Below are positions 53,507 to 62,800 of a stretch of 64,000 nucleotides of DNA, piece by piece (position 1 is the stretch's first letter; the number at the start of each line of letters is the position of its first letter). The DNA lies in contig JAWKHS010000007.1 in the NCBI GenBank assembly GCA_041394705.1, positions 186,001-250,000 on the forward strand, written 5' to 3'. The stretch is from Vicinamibacterales bacterium. Lineage in GTDB: Bacteria; Acidobacteriota; Vicinamibacteria; Vicinamibacterales; UBA2999. Made by a program: the position numbers and the translations under genes. The notes below the pieces were generated by a model. The model searched no databases, was not told the DNA's origin, and was given only the letters and a program-made list of their open reading frames with translations.

Positions 53507-54588
53507 CGAAACAGCGGATCCAGCCGCTCGCGGAAGACCGCCGTGTAGTGCCGCCGATCGCGCACGTGATCGCCGTCGGCGTAGATCGACTCCGGCATCT
53601 GCGGATCGCCCCAGTCGTCGTGGAAGAGGGCGCCGTTGGCCGACAGGTACGCCTGGAGATCGCGCACGTAGCGGCGCAGGGCCGGGGACTGCGGCGGCGG
53701 CGTCGAGCCGCTTGGCCGGCGTTGGACCCGCACGAAGCAGAGGGTGACGCCCGACGCGCGGGCCAGCGACGTCATCAGCGGCAGCACCGAGGTCGGCAGG
53801 TCGCGCGAGAAGTCGGCGTCGCCGGCCGGATCGGAGAGGTCGGCGGCGACGTCGTCGCGGAGGTTCGCCAGATCGAAGCGCTCGGTGAGCGCCATGTCGA
53901 AGCGCAGCCGAGCGGACGGATCGGGGAAGCGCCAGTTCACGAACCAGCGGCGGATCGCGGGCTCCATCCAGCTGCGGGCCACGTCCGTCTCGTAGGCGGC
54001 CGCGGCCGCCGAGCGCACGCGGGACCACACGCCCGTACGCCGCGCGGCGACGATCGCGTTCAGCTCGGGCTCCTCGTCGAGAGCCACCTCGTCGAGGGCG
54101 TTCCCGTACAGGCTCTCCAGCCGGAAGAGTGTGTCCGTGAGGTTCGTGTCGCGAAAGAACACGAAAACCGCGCGCGGCTTCACGCCGGAGGCGACGAGCT
54201 GGTTCTTGAACGCCAGGTACCACCATGCGGGCCCCGTGGCCGGGTGGAAGATGAAGGCCACCAGCTCGTTGTGGGTCGTCGAGAGCTCCCCGAGGAGGAT
54301 CGGGTCGATGCGGGTGCCCATCATCGAGTCGCCGATGAACACCCAGCGCGGCTGCCCCCGGCGCAGGTCGTCGATGGTCTGCTGGCGGAACGGATGGCGC
54401 TCCCGGTTCATCTCGAGCGCCGGTAGATACCCCAGCCCCGGCGGCGCCCCTATGGCCGCGCGGTTCAGGGCGCGGAGCGACAGCGGCGCCACGAAGGCCG
54501 CGCCGACCACCAGGGCGAGCGCCGCCGCAGCGCGTCGGGAAACGCGCGCGGGCTCACCGCGAGCAGCGATCGGAGACGGTTGTGGCAC
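53503..54588 (-). CDS. SGNH/AlgJ-like periplasmic acetyltransferase partner
   Basis: A 361-residue protein with one N-terminal hydrophobic helix (AAAALALVVGAAFVAPLSL) and an SGNH-hydrolase-like domain. Block I is WVFIGDSMMGTRIDP with the nucleophile Ser; block V reads DGDHVRDRRHY with the DxxH pair. Encoded just before MBOAT and coupled to it, it should transfer the acetyl group delivered by MBOAT to the polymer in the periplasm. The start is uncertain: GTG 54588 is chosen because residues upstream to 54708 look non-coding. The 299-bp gap on the other side carries no recognisable element beyond a weak TATAGC. Confidence 0.75.
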   Translation of the reverse strand: MPQPSPIAARGEPARVSRRAAAALALVVGAAFVAPLSLRALNRAAIGAPPGLGYLPALEMNRERHPFRQQTIDDLRRGQPRWVFIGDSMMGTRIDPILLGELSTTHNELVAFIFHPATGPAWWYLAFKNQLVASGVKPRAVFVFFRDTNLTDTLFRLESLYGNALDEVALDEEPELNAIVAARRTGVWSRVRSAAAAAYETDVARSWMEPAIRRWFVNWRFPDPSARLRFDMALTERFDLANLRDDVAADLSDPAGDADFSRDLPTSVLPLMTSLARASGVTLCFVRVQRRPSGSTPPPQSPALRRYVRDLQAYLSANGALFHDDWGDPQMPESIYADGDHVRDRRHYTAVFRERLDPLFR

Positions 54589-54887
54589 TCGTGCTGAAAA
54601 ATCGATGGCGGGCGCCGGGTACGCGGTCTCGTACGGGGCGCCAGCACCTCCGCACGGCCAGCGCGCGGGAGACCGAAGGTCCGCGCCGTCTGGAGGCGAG
54701 CCGCCCACCGGGCGACTGCTGTTGAACGTCCGCGAGCCCGAGGCCCGCGCACGTCCCTGTACGGGATGCTGGCGGCAGTATAGCAGGTCCGGCGGGTCGG
54801 CACGGCGCGCCCCCTCAACCCTCGGGCAGGGCCGCCGGTCAAACGGTGGCAGGAGGACGGCCCGGCGGCCGTCCGCTGGAGGTGCCG

Positions 54888-55298
54888 ATGACCCGCCCGT
54901 ACTCTCTTGCCTGGCTGGTTCCCGTCGTGTTGGCCGCGAGCACGGCCGTCATGGCGTTCCCCGCCGGGGCCGACGCCCACCCCCGGGTTCGCACCCGTGC
55001 CGCCGCCGCGCGGCGCGCGACGCCCTGCCGTCCGCGAGTCGCGGGGCCAGCGGTCCGCGGATTCCGGAACAACCCTCCCGGCCCACGGGGCGGCCCCGGC
55101 ACCAACTGGGCGAATCCGCCGGGCCCCGCCGGCGGGCCCGGGGCGAGCCCGTTCCGGCTCCGGCCCTACCGGCGCGACCGCGACGACAACCCGCCGGGCC
55201 CCCGCGGCGGCCCTGGCACCAACTGGGAGAATCCGCCCGGACCGCGCGGCGGTCCGGGCGCGAGTCCCGACCGGCGGCCCTGGCCGCGCCGCTGGTAG
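54888..55298 (+). CDS. Small secreted Pro/Gly-rich repeat protein (NPPGPRGGPG repeats)
   Basis: A 136-residue protein with a clear signal peptide (LAWLVPVVLAASTAVMAFPAGADA) and an ideal ribosome-binding site (GGAGGTGCCG before ATG 54888). After an Arg-rich stretch with one Cys, the mature part is two copies of a unit of about 27 residues: NPPGPRGGPGTNW, one variable residue, NPPGP(R/A)GGPGASP, separated by an Arg-rich linker. No domain is recognised; it is likely an unstructured or polyproline-helix extracellular protein. It ends five bases before the convergent DinB gene. Confidence 0.65.
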   Translation: MTRPYSLAWLVPVVLAASTAVMAFPAGADAHPRVRTRAAAARRATPCRPRVAGPAVRGFRNNPPGPRGGPGTNWANPPGPAGGPGASPFRLRPYRRDRDDNPPGPRGGPGTNWENPPGPRGGPGASPDRRPWPRRW

Positions 55299-55303
55299 GG
55301 GCG

Positions 55304-55798
55304 TTACGGCTGGACCGCGAGCACGCGGCGGAGCATGGCGAGCTGGCCGGCATGGTAGACCGAGTGGTGCACCAGGCCGTGAAGCGTCAGATAGAGGGAC
55401 ATGCCCGTCCCCGCCGCGTCGTCGCGGTGATCGACGACCGGGGCATCGAGTGCCTGGTCGTCGATACCGCGGATCGCCGCGGCCAGCACTCGATGACTCT
55501 CGACAAGGCGCTCGACGGCGCCGCGCCAGGCCGCGTCGGTGGGCGGCGCGGCCATCGGCGGCCAGTCACCCGCCGGCGGCGTGCCCGCCGGCGCGCCTCC
55601 GAGCCGGGCCCGCACCTCGTCGGCCCACCCGGTCATGTGGAGGACGAGTTCCCACGCGGTGTGCCCTCCAGGGATCGGCCGCGCCGACGCGGCGTCCGCT
55701 GACAGCCCGGTGACCAGTTCCACGACGCTCGGCCCATGCCAGCAATCGCCGTCGAGCACGCGGTCGATGAGGTCGGCCAGCCGATCGGCTCGGGACAT
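55304..55798 (-). CDS. DinB/YfiT-like putative metal-dependent enzyme
   Basis: A 164-residue four-helix-bundle protein of the DinB superfamily. The three-His metal site is visible: GGHTAWELVLHMTGW in helix 2 and LTLHGLVHHSVYHAGQLAML in helix 4. Members include thiol (bacillithiol, mycothiol or glutathione)-dependent transferases; the specific thiol is not predictable. ATG 55798 has GGAGG eight bases upstream. Confidence 0.83.
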   Translation of the reverse strand: MSRADRLADLIDRVLDGDCWHGPSVVELVTGLSADAASARPIPGGHTAWELVLHMTGWADEVRARLGGAPAGTPPAGDWPPMAAPPTDAAWRGAVERLVESHRVLAAAIRGIDDQALDAPVVDHRDDAAGTGMSLYLTLHGLVHHSVYHAGQLAMLRRVLAVQP

Positions 55799-55843
55799 CT
55801 CACACCTCCAGAGCGTCAATTAGTACAGAGGATGCGGCGGGTG

Positions 55844-55856
55844 TGACACAGTCACC
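55844..55856. promoter_or_regulatory. Short palindrome in the DinB/TPR divergent gap
   Basis: GTGAC-ACA-GTCAC is a perfect 5-bp inverted repeat with a 3-bp spacer midway between two divergent genes. It resembles half-sites of CRP/FNR-type operators, but the spacing is not that of CRP. Confidence 0.25.
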
Positions 55857-55927
55857 GGCACGGACCTGGTGGAGGTCGTGCCGGCACGAGGCTCTCCGCT
55901 GGCACCCCGATTGCAATTCCGAGTGCC

Positions 55928-56542
55928 ATGATGAAGCACATGACGTACGTGGCCGGACTGGCGGCCGCCGCCCTGATCGTCGCACCCGCGCGAGCCGAGC
56001 AGGACACGGCCCAGAAGCTCTTCGAGAAGGGCGCGTTCGCGCAGGTCACGGATCGGGTGGCCAACGAGCGGGCCGCCGGGAGCGAGGACCCCGCCTCCAC
56101 GTACCTGGCCGGCCTGGCGCTCGAGAAGCTCGACCGCAACCAGGAGGCGCGCGCGGAGTTCGCGCGGCTCTCGAACGGCTCCGACGAAACGTGGAAGGCC
56201 ATCGGGCAGTCCAGCATCGGGATGCTCGACAACGCCCTCGACGAAGCCCTCACCGAGGGGCAGCGGGCGCGCGACCTCGACGGCAATTCGGGCTTCGCGT
56301 TCTACCAGCTGGGACTCGTGCAGATCAAGCGCGGCGACTTCGACGCGGCATCGCAGTCGCTCGATCGAGCCGCCGAGCTCATGCCCGAGTTCGCCTACGC
56401 CCACTACCAGGCGGGCGTCGCCCACCAGCGCGAGAAGCGGTTCAACCGGATGGCCGAGCACTTCCAGGCCTTCCTGAAGCTGGCCCCGGAGGCGCCCGAA
56501 CGGCGCCAGGTCCAGCTTGCGCTGAACGCCTTGCGCGGGTGA
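55928..56542 (+). CDS. Exported TPR-repeat protein
   Basis: A 204-residue protein with a signal peptide (MTYVAGLAAAALIVAPARA) and about four tetratricopeptide repeats, for example DALDEALTEGQRARDL, GFAFYQLGLVQIKRGDFDAASQSLDRAAELMP and AYAHYQAGVAHQREKRF. It is a likely periplasmic scaffold with unknown partner. ATG 55928 is used. The 267-bp gap that follows, up to the convergent TamB-like gene, contains nothing I can identify. Confidence 0.8.
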   Translation: MMKHMTYVAGLAAAALIVAPARAEQDTAQKLFEKGAFAQVTDRVANERAAGSEDPASTYLAGLALEKLDRNQEARAEFARLSNGSDETWKAIGQSSIGMLDNALDEALTEGQRARDLDGNSGFAFYQLGLVQIKRGDFDAASQSLDRAAELMPEFAYAHYQAGVAHQREKRFNRMAEHFQAFLKLAPEAPERRQVQLALNALRG

Positions 56543-56809
56543 TCGGTCGACATGCGGTGGCGCCGGGGACTCCCCCGCCGTGCACCGACGCAGAGCGTCG
56601 CCGGCCGCAGGCCGTGATGGCCCGCGCCTCCGGCGGCGACTCTGCCACTTGCATCGCGGCTGGCGGCTGGTGTGGCGAGATAAGCCACGCCGTTCCGCCG
56701 CAACTCCTGCCTCCCGGACTCTCGTCAGCCTTGCGCGTGTCCAGCAGAGTTCCCGACCAACGTGACGCCGAGTCGGTCCAGGCCCTGGCCGCTAGCCCCC
56801 AGCCGCTAT

Positions 56810-59800
56810 CTAGAACACCTGCCCCAGGCCGAAGTACCAGCGGAAGGTGCGGGTGCCGGTGGTCGGAATGCCGAGATCGATCCGGAAGATCGAGAACGGC
56901 GTGTGGAGCCTGAGCCCCACGCCGTATCCGACCTGCAGCGTCGAGAGCCGGATGTCGCCATTGGACGCGAACACGTTGCCGGCGTCCACGAACGCCACGC
57001 CCCGCACCCATTTGTAGAGTGGCGCCCTCAGCTCCTCGTTCAGGATGAGGAGCGCGTCGCCGCCGCGCGCCGAGCCCGTGAACGTCTTGGGACCGACCAG
57101 GCCCTCGCCGTATCCGCGCACCGTGTCGGACCCGCCCACGTAGAATCGCTCGCTGAATCCCAGGTCGCCGAGGAACGACCCGCCGACGCGCACGGCGGAC
57201 GCGAACAACAGCGGACCCACGCCCCGATAGTCGAAGTAGGTGCCCTGGACCTTCACGGCGTCGGCGCCCGACTCGAACTCGCTGACCCGCTCGGCGCTGA
57301 AGGCGCCGAACCAGCCCCTGGTGGCGTTGAAGGGATCGTCGCGGCGGTCGAAGAAGGCGCTCGTGGTCAGGCGGCCGACGAGGGGGGCGAGGTAGAACGG
57401 GTCCTCCGGGTCGAGGGCGTCGATGATCTCGCGCTTCAGACGGTAGCCGTAGGCGAACTCGAACGAGCGCCCCCGACGGATCCGCTGTTCCAGTGAGAGC
57501 TGCCGGCGGCTGCGCCGCAGGAAGAACTCGTTGCTGGCGTCGGTCGCCACGTCCTGCCGGGACGACGAGGCGAAGACGTTGGTCTGGACCGCGCGACCGA
57601 AGAGCGTCGGGAACGTCAGGTAGGCGTTGGTGGACTGCAGGCGCCGGGCCGCCTGCCCGTAGATGCCGAACGTGAACGCGCGGCCGAAGACGTTGCGATT
57701 CTGCAGGTTGGCCACGACGCCGAGATCGCGCTTGCGGTTCACCGAGGTGTCTTCGCCCTGATCCACCGGCGCCCGATCGTCCAGCTGGAGACCGTAGCGC
57801 AGGCGCCATGCCGGCCACTCGGTCACCGTCACCCGGGCACGCACCGCCTCGGTGCCGTCGGGATTCGGGTCGGACAGCACCTCCGGACGCACGTCCACCT
57901 GCCGGAAGACGTTCGTGTCGAACACGCGGCGCCGCGCCTCGGCCCAGCGGGTCAGGTCGACCGGCTCGCCGGGCTCGAGCCGGAGCGCGTTGATCACCGA
58001 CTGCGGCCGTGTGCGCGTCGTGCCGGTCACGACGATCCCGGCGAGCCGCTGTTCGGGCCCGGGCTCGACGTGGAACGTGACGGCCGCGGCCACGGCGTCC
58101 GGCGGCGCCGCGACCCGGGTGGTCACCCGGACGTCGTTGTACCCGTGGCCCTGGTAGCGGCGTTCGATCTGGCGCGCCGCGGCGTCCACGTCGACCCGGC
58201 GGTAGGGATGTCCTTCCAATGCGGTCACGAGCGGCCGGGTCTCGGCCGCGAGCGCGTCGACCGACCCCTCGAGGGTGGTGGAGCTGACACGCGTCACCGG
58301 CCCCTCGTCGACGGTCACCGGCAGCTCCGCGCGGCCGTCGACCACCACCGGAGGGCTCACCGTGATCCGGGCCGCCCGGTAGCCCTGGCTCGCGTAGTAG
58401 TCGGTGAGCGCATTCGCGAGCTGCCGGGGCTCGAGCCACACCTGGTCGCCGATCCCGCGCGCGGCCAGCTCCTCGTCGAGCTCCGACGGCGTGAACGCGG
58501 CGGCCCCGGTGTAGGCGATCCGGCGCGCCCTGGCCGTCTGCCCGTCGCGCACCACCGCGTGGATCACCTTCACGGGCGGCGCCTCCGTCACGTCCGTGTC
58601 GACCTCCGCGCCGATCACGTTCTTGCGGACGAGGTCCAGGAGGATCAAGCGGCGTATCTCGTCGGCCAGGAACCTGTCGAAGACGCTGTTCGACCACGCC
58701 GTCTGCAGGCGCCGGCGCAGGTCGCGCGACACCTCGGCGCCGTCCACCCTGAGTTCGGTCGGCGGCCCCTGCTGGATCGTGTAGGTGAGGGCCACGGTGC
58801 CCGCGGTCTCGGTCCGCGTGCCCCGGACGCGCGCCTCGAGGTATCCACGGTCGTGGAAGTACTCACGGACGCGGTCCACGTCGTCACGCCACCGGATGAA
58901 ATCGAACCGGCTGCCAGGGGTGAGCCGCAGCTGGCCCCGGATCGTGTTCTCCTCCGCCTGCGCGACGCCGTCGATGGACACCGTGCCGACGAGCGGCTCC
59001 TCGCGTCGAGACGCGGCGGGCGGCGCGGCGGCGCCGAAGGAGATGTCGTGCCGCACCGAATAGAGCCGGTCGGTGTTGTCGAGCGAGGTCGCGCGGAGCT
59101 CCACGCCCCGGAACGGCTGGTACAGCACGTACCCGGACAGCGCACCCTGGCCGATGCCCTGCGAGAGCACGACCTCGACATCCGGACGCAGCGCCTTGGA
59201 CAGCGTCAGCCGCGTGGTGGGGTCCTGGATGTCGGCGATGAGGCCCGGATCCTGCCGGACGTCGCCCACGTCGAAGCCGCGTTCGACGCGCAGGCTGTCG
59301 AGGCCGATCGCGCGCCCGGTCACTCCGAGCAGCTCGCCCGACAGCAGCTGCAGCGCCCGTTCGCGGTTGAGCGAGCCCTCGCCCAGGAGCAGGCTCGCGA
59401 GGCTCGTGTCCGCGCTCGGATCGCTCGACACGACGCTGGTCTGGAGGCGATCCAGCGTGCCCGACAGCGTCAGCGTCTGCTCGGCGCCGCTGGACCGCGT
59501 CACCAGCGTGATGTTCAGGTCCGGCTCGATCGCATTGGGGTTCGTGAACGAGATCGTGCTCTGGCTGAGCCGGTACAGGCCGCCGAGCACGAACACCTCG
59601 CCGCCCTCGCGCAGTTCGACCCGGCCGGTCACCGCCGGTCGTTCGCCCGTGCCCTGCAGCCGCAGGTTGGCGCCCGCCTCGAAACGGCCGTAGTTGTTGT
59701 CGATCACGAGGTCGTCCTCCGTCGTGAGCGACAGGTCCAGCCGGAGGCGGCCGAGGTATCCGTCCTCGGCGGCCACGGCCGGGCGCGTCCCGTTGAAGGC

Positions 59801-62800
59801 GACGAGGGCGGGCAGGCTGATCGTGGCGCGGTAGGCGCCTCGCAGCACCCGCACGTCGCCACGCAGCGTGGGCTCGCCGGGCCCTGGAACGAACGTGAGC
59901 AGCGCGTCGACCTCGCTGTTGACGTTCGCCGGGTACTCGACGGCGACGCCCCGCACCTGGAGCACGAACTGGCCGGTGGGCTCCTCCACGCCGAGCACGC
60001 GCGCGGCGCCGCCGAGTTCGAAGTCGCCGCCGTTCAGCGAGCCGTGGACGTTCTCGGCCCTCACGGTGTCGCCGTCGAACACGAGCGCGCCGGTGGTGCC
60101 CGACGCGAGGACGACGGGATCGCGCAGCGACGCCTCGGCCTGGTCGAGCTCGATCCGGCCCGTCACCCGGGGTGCGGCGGTCGTGCCGCCCACCGCCAGG
60201 TCCACGATGGCCGCGCCGTCGAATGCCGTGGACGGCGCCAGCACCGAGAACGGACGCAGGAGCGGACGGCCGCTCACGCGCAGGTCGAGCGCGGTCGTCT
60301 CGGCCACCGTCACGGTTCCGGCCACGGTGACCGGGGCGCCGATGTTGAAGGCGACGTCGTCGAACGACAGCGAGCCGCCGTCGATCGAGAGCCGCGCCGG
60401 GCGCACCTGCGCGACCGGCACGCCCGCCGCCGTGCCGGCGGCCTCGTCGAGCACCAGCGTGCCGCGCACGCCGGCGAGCGTCAGCGCCCGGACGTCGAGG
60501 CCGAGCGTCGCCGACACGCGGCCCTCGAGGCGTGACAGGGCGTCGGCGGACAGCCACGGCGCCAGCGCCTGCTGCGTGAGTCCCCGTACCGACGCCTCCA
60601 CGCGGCCAGCCGGGCCGTCCGCGCCGGGCTCGGCGGCCTCGACCATGGCGCGCGGGATGCGGGCGCGGCCCGTGATCTCGCCGCCCTGCCACGTCGCGCG
60701 GAGCCCGTCGACGGTCACGACCGCGCCGTCGTAGGCGGCGGTCGCCGACAACGCGCGCACCGGCGGCAGATCCTCGACGGCGACCGAGGCGTCGTCGAGC
60801 GTCAGTGTGGCCGTGGCGCGATCGAGCCCGCCGCGGCTCTCCCATTGGCCGCGGATCGCGCCCGACGCCGCGAGGCCTGGCGGCGCCAGCGCGAAGGCCC
60901 GCGCCAGGGCGACCACGTCGCCGAGCGTGCCGTCGACCGTGGCGCGCAGCGGCCGCTCGGCGGGATCGTCGAGCCGTCCCGACGCCTCGAGCGTCGTCGA
61001 ACCGGCCCGTACCGCCAGATCGTCCACGCTGAACGACGCGGGGCGCAGCGTGAGCCTCGCCGGACGCTCCAGGGTGACGGGCAATCCGCCGACCGACAGT
61101 TCCACCGTCTGGAGGTTCACGAACCCCTGCGCGCTGGACGGATCGTCGAGCCGGCCCTCGAACGACGCGCTCATGCCGACGGTGCCCGAGATCGCCTCGG
61201 GCAGCGCGCCGATCGCCAGCGCGACCGGCTGCACGTCGAGCGCGCTCACGGCCGCCACGCCGCGATACGTGTACGGCGCGTGCGGATCGAGCGTGGCCTG
61301 CACCAGCGTCCGCACGTTGGGCAGGAACGCCGTCGCGTTCAGCAGCCCACCCGAGAACTGGAAGCGGACGTCCGCATCGCCGAGCAGGTCGCCGATGGAC
61401 CCGCCGATCGGCGTCAGGATGAGCGAGCCGCTGCCGCCCGGCGCGGCGAGCGTGCCCGCGCCGGAGAAGGCGACGTTGGCCCGCACCGCCTCGATGGACG
61501 CGCCGTCGATCGGCCGCTCCACTCGGAGATCGCGCCCGTCGATCGTGAGGTCGTAGGCGCCCGTCGCGTAATCGATGCGGCCGCTGGCCGTGAGCGTGCC
61601 CGGGTCCTGCGTCACCGACAGCCGGGACACCTGCAGCGAGGTACCGAGCAGGCGCGCGTCCGCGTGGACCGTGCCGAGCCGCTGGCCTTCCACCATCACG
61701 GTGGTGGAGTCGAGCGTCAGCGGCACGTCCGGCACGTCGGTGGTGCCGCCGATGGTCCCGTGCAGCGCCAGCGTGCCGCTCGCGTCGGTCCCGGGACGCA
61801 CGACGTCGAGCAGGCTGCTCAGGTCGTCGGCGTCGGCGTCGAACCGGCCGGCGAGCCGTCCGGAGTCGAGGCGCGCCGTGACCTCCCCCGACGCGTGGGC
61901 GCCAGGCGTCGTGAACTCGAAGGGTCCCGCCGCGAGGGCCTCACCGTCGTACGCGACCTCGGCCTCGAGCGACGCGGCCTGACCGGACGGCAGCGTGAGC
62001 GCCCGCGCCTCCAACCGGCCGCTCAGGCCCGGGCGCTCCAGCGTGCCCTGCATGGAGAAGCGCCCTTCCGCCGCTCCCGAGATCTGCGCGATCCCGTCGG
62101 GCACGGCGAAACCGGCGCGAACCGCGGCGGCCGCGGCCCGGCCCACGTCGCCGATGTCGACATCGAGAGGGCCCGAGAGCGGGGACGCCGCCGGCGTGGC
62201 GGCATCGGGCCACGACACCGTGCCCGACGCACGGACGGTGTCGAGCACGCGGTGATCGTGCTGCACGGTCCAGCGATCGCGATCGAGCACGGCCGTCCAC
62301 GTCCCCGCCACCGGAACCCTGTTGGCGCGGGTCAGCGGTCGGCTCACGCCCGTCGCGTGCAGCGACATCGGCGCTTCGGGCGACGCCAGTTGGATGGCGA
62401 CACGGCCATCCTCACGGGCGGCCACTGCGACGGGGTCCGCATCCCCCGCGGCCACGGCGACGTCGAGATCCACGTCGTGGAACGTCGCCGTCATGTCGCT
62501 CGACCGGGTCTCGAAGGTGTAGGTGAACGCGCCGTCGATGACGCCGGCGGGGTCCGCGGCCCCGGGCGCCGGCGCCGTCACCGCGAACGGCCGCACGTCC
62601 GCGCGCTCGGGCGTCAGGCGCAGATCCCCCTTCACCCGAAGGCCGGCGGCACGCCCGACCTGGAGGGCGTCCGACGAGAACGACGCCGTCAGCACGTACT
62701 CGCCGAGCGGTCCGGTCATGCCGCCCTCGAAGGTGCCGGCGCCCGTCACGGGCGTCGGGGGCGGCGTCCACGCCGCGAGCGCGGCGAAGTCGAGCGACCC

